From Burkholderia cepacia GG4 (GTDB lineage: Bacteria; Pseudomonadota; Gammaproteobacteria; Burkholderiales; Burkholderiaceae), in assembly GCF_000292915.1 (NCBI RefSeq), contig NC_018514.1, positions 620,001 through 684,000 on the forward strand: a DNA stretch of 64,000 nt, written 5' to 3'. The notes under the pieces were generated by a model, which ran no database searches, was not told where the DNA came from, and saw nothing but the letters and a program-made list of their open reading frames with translations. A program made the translations under genes and the position numbers. Positions 21,233 through 29,491 of the stretch are shown piece after piece. Positions within the stretch are counted from its first letter, which is position 1. Every line of letters starts with the position of its first letter.

Positions 21233-22633
21233 ATGAGCACTTTCGACAACGTCGTGGCCGGCAGGGCCACGACGGAAGCTGCCGCCTCCACGCCCGGCGC
21301 GATCATCGCGCGGCTCGAGCGGCTTCCGGCCAACTCGATGCAGATCCGCGCGCGCGTGCTGATCGGCACCGCGACGTTCTTCGACGGCTTCGACGTGATC
21401 ACGATCGCGGCGACGCTGCCGCTGCTGATTCACAAGTGGGGGCTGTCGCCGACGCAGATCGGCATGCTGATCGCGTCCGGCGCGATCGGCCAGCTGATCG
21501 GCGCGTTCCTGTTTCCGGCGCTCGCCGAGAAGCATGGCCGCGTGAAGGCGATCGCGTGGAGCTCGGCCGTGATCGGCATCACCAGCATCGCGTGCGGGTT
21601 CGCGCCGACGTTCGAGGTGTTCGTGCTGCTGCGGATCCTGCAGGGGCTCGGGCTCGGCGGCGAACTGCCGGTCGCGGCGACCTATATTAACGAGATCACG
21701 CGTGCCCACGGCCGCGGCCGCTTCGTGCTGCTGTACGAAATCGTGTTCCCGATCGGCCTGCTGGTGTCGATGGCGCTCGGCGCGTGGCTCGTGCCGCGGT
21801 TCGGCTGGGAGATCATGTACTTCGTCGGCGGGCTGCCGCTGATCCTCGCGCTGGTGCTCACGCGTGTCGTGCCGGAGTCGCCGCGCTGGCTCGCGTCGCG
21901 CGGACGGCTCGCGGAAGCCGGGCGCGCGGTGGGCGTATTCGAAGCGTCGGTGCGCGGCGAGCTGCCGCCGGTCACGCAGGTTGCCGCGTTCGACGAGATG
22001 GTGCGCCAGCATCCGAAGCGCCGGATGAGCGACCTGTTCAGCGCCGCGTATCGCAAGCGTACGCTCGCCGTGGCGACGCTGTGGGCAACCTGCGGGTTCA
22101 TCCAGTACGGGCTGTCCACGTGGTTGCCGACGATCTACAAGAACTTCTATCACGCGCCGCTGCAGCTCGCGCTGAACCTTGCCGTGATCGGCTCGGTGAT
22201 GGGTGTGTTCGGCTCGCTCGCCTCTGCGCTGCTGGTCGACAAGCTCGGCCGCAAGCCGGTGATCGTGTGGTCGTTCGTGCTGTGCGCGCTGTCGCTGGCG
22301 CTCGCGGGCATCTATCACGCGTCGTCGGTGTATGTCGTCGCGGTCTTCTGCTCGCTGTCGCTCGGGTTGATGGCGTCGGGGTTCATCACCGCGTACGTCT
22401 ATACGCCGGAACAGTATCCGACGAGCATCCGCGCGTCCGGTTGCGGGCTCGGCAGCGCATGGCTGAAGATCGCGTCGTTCGCCGCGCCGATGATCGTGCC
22501 GCACGCGATCATCGGCGGCAACCTCGCGCCGGCGTTCTACCTGATCGGCGTCGTGCCGCTGATCGCGGCGGTGACTGTCCACTTCGTCGGGATCGAGACG
22601 AAGGGGAAGGTGCTCGAAGCGCTGGAAGCGTAA
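21233..22633 (+). CDS. MFS transporter, aromatic acid:H+ symporter family
   Basis: A 466-residue permease with 12 predicted helices. Signatures include LIGTATFFDGFDVITIAATLP in helix 1, the cytoplasmic AEKHGRVK loop and LQGLGLGGELPVA. The central loop (PPVTQVAAFDEM) and the VDKLGRKPV loop fit the AAHS/benzoate-type group. It is the last gene of the operon, so it is the likely inner-membrane importer, working with the divergent porin. ATG 21233 follows a CCAGGAGA site. Confidence 0.9.
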   Translation: MSTFDNVVAGRATTEAAASTPGAIIARLERLPANSMQIRARVLIGTATFFDGFDVITIAATLPLLIHKWGLSPTQIGMLIASGAIGQLIGAFLFPALAEKHGRVKAIAWSSAVIGITSIACGFAPTFEVFVLLRILQGLGLGGELPVAATYINEITRAHGRGRFVLLYEIVFPIGLLVSMALGAWLVPRFGWEIMYFVGGLPLILALVLTRVVPESPRWLASRGRLAEAGRAVGVFEASVRGELPPVTQVAAFDEMVRQHPKRRMSDLFSAAYRKRTLAVATLWATCGFIQYGLSTWLPTIYKNFYHAPLQLALNLAVIGSVMGVFGSLASALLVDKLGRKPVIVWSFVLCALSLALAGIYHASSVYVVAVFCSLSLGLMASGFITAYVYTPEQYPTSIRASGCGLGSAWLKIASFAAPMIVPHAIIGGNLAPAFYLIGVVPLIAAVTVHFVGIETKGKVLEALEA

Positions 22634-22663
22634 GCGCGGCCGGCAGCAACGGCTGACGCGAAT

Positions 22664-22694
22664 GGCCCGGACGATGTCCGGGCCGTTTCGTTTT
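22664..22694 (+). terminator. Rho-independent terminator of the catabolic operon
   Basis: GGCCCGGAC-GAT-GTCCGGGCC: a perfect 9-bp stem with a 3-base loop, followed by GTTTCGTTTT. Confidence 0.9.
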
Positions 22695-22805
22695 CGGGGT
22701 GCGCGACAGTGACATGCCGGTGCCGGGCAGGGCGGGCACGCGCGATAGCCGCCCAGCGGCGTGCGTGTTCTAATTCACGATCCCGTTTTTCATCCGGCCG
22801 TCGCG

Positions 22806-23357
22806 ATGCCCATGTTCGAACCCGTCACGCTGCATACGTCCCGCCTCGTTCTGCGTCCGCTTCGCGAAGCGGACGTGCACGCGTTGTTCGACATCTGGTC
22901 GGATGCGGAAGCGATGCGCTATTTCTCGTTCGCACCGCTCGCGGACCTGCAACAGGCCGTCGAGCGCGTTGCGCGCAACCTGGCGACGACCGCCAGCGGG
23001 CAGGATCTCGTCTGCGTGCTTGAAGCGCGGGACACCGGCGAGGTGTTGGGCGAATGCGTGCTGTTTCATGCGCACGAGCAATGCCGGCGTGCCGAGATCG
23101 GCTTCAGCCTGCGTCGCCGATACTGGCGCGGCGGGTATATGCGCGAAGCGGCGTCGGCGCTCATCGCGCACGCGTTCGATACGCTGCGCCTGAACCGGAT
23201 CGAGGCGGACATCGATCCGCGCAACGTCGCGTCGGCACGGCTGCTCGAGCGGCTCGGTTTCGTCAGGGAAGGCGTGCTGCGCGAACGCTGGATCGTCGGC
23301 GACGAGGTGTCGGACAGCGCGCTGTACGGGCTGCTCGCGAGCGAGCATCGCGGGTAG
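22806..23357 (+). CDS. GNAT acetyltransferase, RimJ-like
   Basis: A 183-residue N-acetyltransferase of the RimJ/RimL group. TSRLVLRPLREADVHALF opens the fold, the acetyl-CoA loop is near RRRYWRGGYM, and NVASARLLERLGFVREGVLRE is a hallmark of the group. It probably acetylates a protein N-terminus or a small molecule. It is a single gene with its own context. ATG 22806 gives the usual MxxFEPVTLHTSRL start; a second Met lies two codons on. Confidence 0.85.
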   Translation: MPMFEPVTLHTSRLVLRPLREADVHALFDIWSDAEAMRYFSFAPLADLQQAVERVARNLATTASGQDLVCVLEARDTGEVLGECVLFHAHEQCRRAEIGFSLRRRYWRGGYMREAASALIAHAFDTLRLNRIEADIDPRNVASARLLERLGFVREGVLRERWIVGDEVSDSALYGLLASEHRG

Positions 23358-23456
23358 CGCGGCGGCGCAGGTGCGAACGAATGCCGCATCGGCATCATTC
23401 GCCGCGCGGACTAGAGTCGAACGGTAGCGGGCACAACGACACCGGGACGACGAACC

Positions 23457-23684
23457 ATGGCCAAGAAATTTCCGCTGCATCCCCTGCATCCGGAACGGAT
23501 CTGCTGGGGATGCGACAACTACTGCCCGACGCATGCCATGCGTTGCGGCAACGGCTCCAGCCGCACCCAGCACCCGTGCGAACTGCTCGGCGAAGACTGG
23601 TATCGATACGGCGACTGGGGCATCGACTGCGCGGATGACGAAAACGAACCGGCACGCGCCGCGCCGGCTGGCGGGCAGGCGTAG
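23457..23684 (+). CDS. DUF3079-type small Cys-rich protein
   Basis: A 75-residue protein with six Cys, including ERICWGCDNYC near residue 14 and a later HPCELLGEDWYRYGDWG. This matches the DUF3079 pattern as I recall it. The Cys arrangement suggests metal binding. Function unknown. It is a lone gene between the acetyltransferase and hcp. Confidence 0.8.
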   Translation: MAKKFPLHPLHPERICWGCDNYCPTHAMRCGNGSSRTQHPCELLGEDWYRYGDWGIDCADDENEPARAAPAGGQA

Positions 23685-23717
23685 CGACAAGTTGTCCCAC
23701 CGCGCGCGGGCGGTTTC

Positions 23718-23731
23718 TTGATCTGCGTCAC
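23718..23731. promoter_or_regulatory. Possible FNR/Dnr-type site upstream of hcp
   Basis: TTGAT-CTGC-GTCAC matches TTGAT-N4-GTCAA at nine of ten positions. Its centre is about 41 bp before a start point that would fall at the left edge of the NsrR-type site, the usual class II activator spacing. Confidence 0.5.
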
Positions 23732-23763
23732 GGTGGCCGAAGCCGCGCCGAAACATCATGAAA

Positions 23764-23786
23764 AAGATGCATAGAACACGCATCTT
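23764..23786. promoter_or_regulatory. NsrR-type operator upstream of hcp
   Basis: AAGATGC at 23764-23770 and its exact complement GCATCTT at 23780-23786, with a 9-bp centre, giving the 23-bp form of the known NsrR consensus (AAGATGC...GCATCTT). It lies about 90 bp before the hcp start. hcp is a conserved NsrR target in proteobacteria. Confidence 0.8.
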
Positions 23787-23876
23787 GAAGCGGGCGGGAT
23801 GCCCGGCGGCCCGGAACATGATTCCCGCCGCCGATCGCGCCGACCCGCGCCCCCATGATCGAGAAAGGAGAGCACC

Positions 23877-25544
23877 GTGTTTTGCTATCAATGCGAACAG
23901 ACCGACCGGACCGGCGCACGGCCCGGCTGCGCATCGGCGAAGGGCAACTGCGGCAAGGACGCGACGACGGCCGACCTGCAGGACCTGCTGGTTCATGCGG
24001 TGAAGGGCATCGCGCAGTACGGCGCGATCGCGCGCACGATGGGCGCGCCCGACCGCGACGCGGACCGGTTCGTGCTGTACGCGATGTTCACCACGCTGAC
24101 CAACGTGAACTTCCATGCGACGCGCTTCGTCGCGCTGCTGCGTGAAGCGGCGCAGACGCGCGATCGCGTGAAGGCCGCGTGCGAAGCACACGCACGGGCC
24201 GCTGGAATCGCGGTGCCGGTGCTGCAGGGGCCGGCCGCGTGGCAGCCGGCGGGCGATCTGGCCGGCTTGCTGGCGCAGGCGGCGAGCGTCGGCATCGACG
24301 CGGGCCTCGACACGGTGGGCGCGGATATCGTCGGGCTGCGTGCGCTGGTGCTGTACGGCCTGAAGGGGGTGTGCGCGTATGCGCATCATGCGCGGGTGCT
24401 CGGCTACGAGCGCGACGATATCTACGAGGGCGTCGAGGCGGCACTCGCGTTCCTCGCGGATGAACCCGACGACGTCAACGCGCTGCTCGGGCAGGCGCTC
24501 GATCTCGGCCGCCTGAACCTGACGGTGATGGAGCTCCTCGACCACGCGAACACCGGCCGCTTCGGCGAGCAGCAGCCGACTGCGGTGCGCGTGTCGCCGG
24601 TGGCGGGCAAGGCGATCCTCGTATCGGGCCACGATCTCGGCGATCTGCATGCATTGCTCGAGCAGACGGCGGGCACCGGCATCCAGGTCTACACGCACGG
24701 CGAAATGCTGCCGGCCCATGCGTATCCGGCGCTGAAGGCGTTCCCGCACCTGGCCGGCAACTATGGCGGCGCGTGGCAGGACCAGCAGAGCGACTTCGCG
24801 CATTTCCCCGGGCCGATCCTGATGACCTCCAACTGCATCATCGAGCCGCAGCCGCAATACCGGCAGCGGATCTTCACGACCGGGCCGGTTGGCTGGCCCG
24901 GCGTGCGGCATCTCGAAGCGCACGATTTCTCGATGCTGATCCGCGCGGCGCAGGCGCTGCCCGGTTATCTGGCCACCGCGCCGGCGGAGACGATCACCGT
25001 CGGCTTCGGCCGGCATGCGGTGCTGGGCGTCGCAGACAAGGTGATCGACGCGGTGAAGGCCGGACAGATCCGCCACTTCTTCCTGATCGGCGGCTGCGAC
25101 GGCGCGGCGCCGGGCCGCAACTACTACACCGAGTTCGCGGAGCAGGCACCCGACGATACGGTCGTGATGACGCTCGGCTGCAACAAGTACCGCTTCAACC
25201 GGCACGCGTTCGGCGACATCGGCGGCATTCCGCGCCTGCTCGACGTCGGGCAGTGCAACGACAGCTATTCGGCGATCCGGATCGCGACCGCACTTGCCGA
25301 CGCGTTCGAGTGCGGCGTGAACGACCTGCCGCTGTCGCTCGTCATCTCGTGGTTCGAACAAAAGGCGGCGGCCGTGCTGCTGACGCTGCTCGCGCTCGGC
25401 ATCCGCAACATCCGCCTCGGGCCGACGCTGCCGGCGTTCATCACGTCGGGCGTGCTTGCGGTGCTGGTCGAGCAGTTCGGGATCCAGCCGATCGGCGAGG
25501 CTGGTGCCGATCTTGCCGCGGCGCTGGCCCGCAAGGCTGCGTGA
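23877..25544 (+). CDS. hcp: Hybrid cluster protein (hydroxylamine / NO reductase)
   Basis: Hcp of 555 residues, starting with GTG after an AAAGGAG site. The N-terminal cluster Cys are C3, C6, C18 and C25 (C-x2-C-x11-C-x6-C), the class II pattern of facultative anaerobes. Later blocks include [25 protein letters not shown] and LGCNKYRFN, which carry hybrid-cluster ligands. It works in the cytoplasm in nitrosative stress, reducing NO or hydroxylamine and aiding protein S-nitrosylation. The reductase gene follows after 13 bp, and an NsrR-type operator precedes it. Confidence 0.95.
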   Translation: MFCYQCEQTDRTGARPGCASAKGNCGKDATTADLQDLLVHAVKGIAQYGAIARTMGAPDRDADRFVLYAMFTTLTNVNFHATRFVALLREAAQTRDRVKAACEAHARAAGIAVPVLQGPAAWQPAGDLAGLLAQAASVGIDAGLDTVGADIVGLRALVLYGLKGVCAYAHHARVLGYERDDIYEGVEAALAFLADEPDDVNALLGQALDLGRLNLTVMELLDHANTGRFGEQQPTAVRVSPVAGKAILVSGHDLGDLHALLEQTAGTGIQVYTHGEMLPAHAYPALKAFPHLAGNYGGAWQDQQSDFAHFPGPILMTSNCIIEPQPQYRQRIFTTGPVGWPGVRHLEAHDFSMLIRAAQALPGYLATAPAETITVGFGRHAVLGVADKVIDAVKAGQIRHFFLIGGCDGAAPGRNYYTEFAEQAPDDTVVMTLGCNKYRFNRHAFGDIGGIPRLLDVGQCNDSYSAIRIATALADAFECGVNDLPLSLVISWFEQKAAAVLLTLLALGIRNIRLGPTLPAFITSGVLAVLVEQFGIQPIGEAGADLAAALARKAA

Positions 25545-25557
25545 GCCGGATGGTTCG

Positions 25558-26580
25558 ATGAGCTATCGAATCGAGATCACGACGCGCGACGGCCAGCCGT
25601 TCGGCTTCGACTGCGAGCCCGGCCAGGACTTGCTCGCGGCGGCGGCGCAGGCCGATATCACGCTGCCGTCGCAATGCCGGCGCGGCAGTTGCGGTGCGTG
25701 CCAGGCGACCGTCGTCGACGGCCCGTACGAGATGCAGGCGCACAGCGCCGCCGCGTTGCCGGCCGGCCAGCCCGGCACGGTGCTGCTGTGCCGGACGACG
25801 CCGCTCGGCGATCTGCGGGTCGCCGCGCCGTACGATCGGAGCAAGGTGCTGCTTCATCCGGTGCCGGTGCGCACCGCGCGGATCGCGGCGCTCGACACGA
25901 TCGCGCGCGACACGATGCGCGTCGAGCTGCAGCTCGAGCCCGACGACGCGTTCGGTGCGGCGGCGGAGTTCGAAGCAGGTCAGTTCGCCGAGCTCGAGGT
26001 GCCGGGCAGCGGCTTGCGCCGGCCGTATTCGCTCGCGAACACGCGCAACTGGGACGGGCGGCTGGAATTCCTGATCCGGCTGCGGCCGCAAGGCTGGTTC
26101 TCGACCTACCTGCGCGAGCGGGCGCGGCCCGGCGACCCGCTGACCGTGCGCGTGCCGATGGGCGGGTTCGGCCTGTTCGCGGACAGCCTGCGGCCGCGCT
26201 GGTTCGTCGCGGGCGGCACGGGCCTCGCGCCGATCCTGTCGATGTTGCGGCGCATGGCCGAGTATCAGGAGATGGACGAGGCGCGGCTGTTCTTCGGCGT
26301 CAATGAGGATCGCGAATTGTTCATGCTCGACGAGCTGGAACGACTGCAGGCCGAGTTGCCGCAATTGCGGGTCGATGCGTGCGTGTGGCGGCCGGGCGCG
26401 GCTTGGTCCGGGTTTCGCGGTACGCCGGTCGATGCGCTGCGCGTGGCGCTCGGCGAGGCCGGCGGGTCGCCGGATCTCTACGTGTGCGGGCCGCCGCCGC
26501 TCGTGGAGGGGGCGCGGGAAGTTGCCGTCGCGGCCGGCATACCGGATGCGCAGTTCGCGAGCGAGCGGTTTACCGTATGA
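25558..26580 (+). CDS. hcr: NADH oxidoreductase for Hcp, ferredoxin domain first
   Basis: A 340-residue flavoprotein with an N-terminal plant-type [2Fe-2S] domain (C40-x4-C45-x2-C48, then a Cys near residue 80) and a ferredoxin-NADP reductase module (RRPYSLANT for FAD, GGTGLAPILSMLRR for NAD). E. coli Hcr has the ferredoxin domain at the C-terminus, so the domain order is reversed here, as in benzoate dioxygenase reductases. Position directly after hcp argues that it feeds electrons to Hcp. Confidence 0.85.
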   Translation: MSYRIEITTRDGQPFGFDCEPGQDLLAAAAQADITLPSQCRRGSCGACQATVVDGPYEMQAHSAAALPAGQPGTVLLCRTTPLGDLRVAAPYDRSKVLLHPVPVRTARIAALDTIARDTMRVELQLEPDDAFGAAAEFEAGQFAELEVPGSGLRRPYSLANTRNWDGRLEFLIRLRPQGWFSTYLRERARPGDPLTVRVPMGGFGLFADSLRPRWFVAGGTGLAPILSMLRRMAEYQEMDEARLFFGVNEDRELFMLDELERLQAELPQLRVDACVWRPGAAWSGFRGTPVDALRVALGEAGGSPDLYVCGPPPLVEGAREVAVAAGIPDAQFASERFTV

Positions 26581-26699
26581 CGCACGTGCCGCGCATCGCG
26601 GTGACGCGGGCGCGGCATTTCTTCAGGTGCACGACTTGCGGGATTGCATGGCCGAACGTACGCTTGGTCGACACCAGGTCAACGAGCGGAATATCGACC

Positions 26700-27101
26700 A
26701 TGCAAGCCCATCCTCTGCGTCTTTCCCCCGGCGACGATCTGCGCGCATCCATCGAGCACGCATTGCATCGGCTCGGCGCACACGCGGCATTCGTCATCCA
26801 GGGAATCGGCAGCCTGAGCGTCGCGCAGTTGCGCTTCGCAGGCGTCGACGCACCGACCGAATTGCGCGCCGACCTCGAAATACTCACGCTTGCCGGTTCG
26901 GTATCGCCGGACGGCGCTCATCTGCATATGTCGGTGTCCGACGCACAGGGCCGTGTATCGGGTGGACACGTCGCGAGCGGTTGCGTGGTGCGCACGACCG
27001 CCGAGATATTGCTCGTCACGTTGCCCGCGCATCGTTTCTCCCGTGAGCCGGACGCGGTCACCGGATTCAACGAACTGATGATCCGGGGCGGGGCAGCGTG
27101 A
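26700..27101 (+). CDS. PPC/DUF296 domain protein
   Basis: A 133-residue protein that is a single PPC domain. Diagnostic sequences are AFVIQGIGSLSVAQLRF near residue 30 and SPDGAHLHMSVSDAQGRVSGGHV near 70-92, with the metal-binding His positions kept. Bacterial PPC proteins form trimers and have no settled role; the plant versions are DNA-linked regulators. ATG 26700 gives the full domain, while the longer upstream frame is shadow. Confidence 0.85.
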   Translation: MQAHPLRLSPGDDLRASIEHALHRLGAHAAFVIQGIGSLSVAQLRFAGVDAPTELRADLEILTLAGSVSPDGAHLHMSVSDAQGRVSGGHVASGCVVRTTAEILLVTLPAHRFSREPDAVTGFNELMIRGGAA

Positions 27102-27177
27102 AGGGTGAACAACCGCACGCGTTGTGGCCGGACGCTGGCGACAGCCGATTCGACGCGACGAACCGAAACGTCGTTGC

Positions 27178-27582
27178 ATGCGTGACGAGGCAAATGTGAA
27201 CGATCAGGGCAGGATGCTTGTTGCTGCGGCGCGAAACTGCGTCGCTCGAACCTGGACGGATGACCCGACGCCGTACGACGTGCTGCTTGGAGAAGCCCGG
27301 ACCCTGCTCGAGCGGGCGCTCGACGACAACCCCGACGATATCGCCGTCTTGACCTGCCTGGGGGCCGTGCTGTGCGGCCTTCGCTTGTATGCCGAAGCAC
27401 GCGAGTATCTGGTCGAGGCCATCCATCTGGGGTCGACGGACAGGAACACGTATTTCAACCTGTTTGTCGCGATGCTCGAGCATTCGAGCGTGGACGAAGC
27501 GCGGGCCGTGTTGAAGCGGGGCGCGGGGTTCGCGGCCGATCCCCTCACATGGGAGGCCTATTTCGACCCGCATGCCATGTAG
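27178..27582 (+). CDS. TPR-like small protein
   Basis: A 134-residue soluble, helical protein. Residues about 40-110 contain two tetratricopeptide-like helical pairs (LERALDDNPDDIAVLTCLGAVL, then YAEAREYLVEAI), suggesting protein binding. No enzyme motif is present. The start is uncertain: ATG 27178 is used, with an in-frame GTG at 27196 as an alternative. The partner is unknown. Confidence 0.65.
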   Translation: MRDEANVNDQGRMLVAAARNCVARTWTDDPTPYDVLLGEARTLLERALDDNPDDIAVLTCLGAVLCGLRLYAEAREYLVEAIHLGSTDRNTYFNLFVAMLEHSSVDEARAVLKRGAGFAADPLTWEAYFDPHAM

Positions 27583-27767
27583 GCGGCGGGCCGGGTCGGC
27601 AGGCGTTCATCGTGCGCGGATCGCGTGCGAACCCTGGACGTCGCCGGCACCCGTACCCACGTCCGTCGAAGCATCGAGCGGGCCCCTGACGGCGAACACC
27701 GCAAGCCGATGCGACTTCAGCTCGCGCGACATGACGGACACGCAACCCGCAGGTCTTCCGGTGCGTG

Positions 27768-28016
27768 TCAGTTGTTCGCCATCGCGACATCCTGGTTGCC
27801 GCGCCCGGTCACCAGGCAGCCGGACATGAATGCCTCGCTCTGGCTGCTGGCTGCCGCGCTGCCGAAGCCCCGGCTGAGCGCGTCGTATTTCACCTGCTCG
27901 GCACCCTGCGAGCACGCCGTCGGGCTGGCGTCGCGGCCTTGCGCATGCAGCAGCGCCCGATCGCCGATCAGGTAGGCCAGCAGCGCGAAAAAAGCGATGT
28001 GTACAACTCGTCTCAT
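27768..28016 (-). CDS. Small exported hypothetical protein, 82 aa
   Basis: A signal peptide or anchor (MRRVVHIAFFALLAYLIGD, about residues 1-19) is followed by a polar segment with two Cys (TACSQ, SGCLV) that could form a disulfide. A good GAGGAG site lies 7 bp before the ATG. No family recognised. Likely periplasmic. Confidence 0.65.
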   Translation of the reverse strand: MRRVVHIAFFALLAYLIGDRALLHAQGRDASPTACSQGAEQVKYDALSRGFGSAAASSQSEAFMSGCLVTGRGNQDVAMANN

Positions 28017-28364
28017 GGTTCGTCTCCTCGTCGCTCAAGCGTAACGCGGACACGTTTCGCAAAGCACTTGGGACTTCCCCCGGTAAACGTCTGCTGAAAT
28101 CGAGGCTGGCCCCGGGGTGATCGCGTCCTGTTTTCTGCCGCGCGAACGAGGAAAAGGGCGGTGGCCGGCCGCACCGGAGCGCGATTGGCGCGAGTTTGAC
28201 GAATGTCAGGGTACGAGCAGGGCGAGACGGTCGCACCGGCAGTCAAAGCGATAGCATGAATGCATGTTTTAACGGAACGCGATGTGCGGCGAGCGATGAG
28301 CGCACCGGTTCCTGGTGAAGCAGGTATGTGTTGAACATCGCTATCGAAATAGTGAGGAATCCAA
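28017..28364. other. Intergenic region, 348 bp
   Basis: The gap separates two divergent small genes. It is slightly AT-richer near 28250-28360 than the surrounding DNA, as expected of promoters, but I see no clear -35/-10 pair or operator. Confidence 0.45.
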
Positions 28365-28475
28365 ATGCTTAACGTGTCTTCCGTCCTGATCAGTCTGGCA
28401 CCGATGTGGGCAATTCTGCTGGTCGCCTCTTCCGCCGCGACCTATCTCGTGTTCTGGCGCAAGGTCATCAAGTAA
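28365..28475 (+). CDS. 36-residue single-pass membrane peptide
   Basis: A short ORF preceded by a GTGAGGA ribosome-binding site. It encodes a hydrophobic helix over about residues 7-28 and ends in the basic sequence FWRKVIK, so the C-terminus should be cytoplasmic. Clean composition and a good start site argue that it is real. Peptides of this design often stabilise or regulate larger membrane complexes, but no partner gene is adjacent. Confidence 0.6.
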   Translation: MLNVSSVLISLAPMWAILLVASSAATYLVFWRKVIK

Positions 28476-28652
28476 GCGCTGTCCTGCGCACCGGATACAG
28501 CCGTCACGCGGCATCGGCAAAGCAACGACCCGCCGAAGCGGGTCCGTGATGTCCATGTGATCCGGCTGGCGCGCGTCGCCGTGTGCGCGGTGAAGCAGCG
28601 CAATGCGGGACGCGGCGAACCCCGCGACGACGCAACCGTTGAGCTGCACGGC

Positions 28653-29087
28653 TCATTGCACCGCCGTCACCGGCACATTCGAAATCCGCACCAGTCGCGC
28701 CATCACGCTGCGACGGAACATCGACAGCAGCATGTGAAACGGATCGTGCCGCGGCGCGACGACGACGATTTCGTCACACCCGGTCTCGGCCGCCACGGCC
28801 GCGATCGTGTCGGCCACCGGCCCGACCTTCTTCACGACGCTGTACCGGGCGCCGGCCTCCTGCACCATCCGCTCGGCCATTGCCAGATCGTCGCACGCAA
28901 ACTTGTCCTCGATCGCGCGCAGCCGCGACAGCGGGTGAAACGCCTCGAGCCGAGTCGCTTCGAGCGGCGCCTGTACGTTGATCAGCACGATCTCCGACGC
29001 GCAGCGTTCGCGATACAGGAATGTCGCGTGACGAACCGCCTGAAGCGAGCGGGGCGAGTGGCCGACCGGAACCAGCAGCTTGAGCAT
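28653..29087 (-). CDS. Universal stress protein
   Basis: UspA-fold protein of 144 residues. It begins LKLLVPVGHSPRSLQAVRHA and contains GCDEIVVVAPRHDPFHMLL. The ATP-binding UspA consensus G-x2-G-x9-G-S/T is replaced around APRHDPFHMLLSMFRRSVMARLV, so ATP binding is doubtful. Small Usp proteins respond to starvation, low oxygen or other stress. It is monocistronic, with a palindrome 140 bp upstream. Confidence 0.9.
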   Translation of the reverse strand: MLKLLVPVGHSPRSLQAVRHATFLYRERCASEIVLINVQAPLEATRLEAFHPLSRLRAIEDKFACDDLAMAERMVQEAGARYSVVKKVGPVADTIAAVAAETGCDEIVVVAPRHDPFHMLLSMFRRSVMARLVRISNVPVTAVQ

Positions 29088-29491
29088 CGAGGGTGCCTCG
29101 GGATCGACAGGCTTCCAGCGTAGCGCGTGACCGGATGGCGCGACCTAAAGAGTCCGGGCGGCGGCGTAAAAAGATCGTCAACGCGCACCGGGTCGGGCAG
29201 CACCTGATAGAAATATAAGAAATTTAAGTTTATGCGCATAAACGTTTTCATCGGCCGGTCGGCCTGCCGGGCGGGCTGGCGGCTCAGTGCGGGTAATCCC
29301 GAGGGCCTGCGCGCCGATTTAGTCGAATCCTCAATGAATCGCTGCGGAAAATATCGGAGGTCGGCCATTCGGCGTCGCGTAGAGTAGTGCATCGGCCGCG
29401 GCGCGGTCCCTCCCGGCCGCTCACAGCTGCTCGGAACGGACCGCCGCCGCCACGCGGCCCGTCATTCCATTCCGATTCCAGGAGACCTCGC
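29088..29491. other. Intergenic region, 404 bp
   Basis: The region separates the divergent usp and amidase genes. It has an AT-rich core at about 29205-29250 containing a perfect 16-bp palindrome (annotated separately). No coding frame with plausible composition is seen. Confidence 0.5.
29228..29243. promoter_or_regulatory. Perfect 16-bp palindrome, probable operator
   Basis: GTTTATGCGCATAAAC is fully self-complementary, inside the only AT-rich stretch of this gap, between the divergent stress-protein and amidase genes. The binding protein is unknown. Confidence 0.5.

Noticed and set aside
22770..25361. 863-codon minus-strand frame over the GNAT and hcp genes
   Set aside because: It overlaps clearly identified genes and is Arg/Ala/His-rich without any recognisable domain.
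28527..28544. Terminator after the 36-residue peptide gene
   Set aside because: GACCCGC-CGAA-GCGGGTC forms a hairpin, but no T tract follows, so it was not annotated as a rho-independent terminator.
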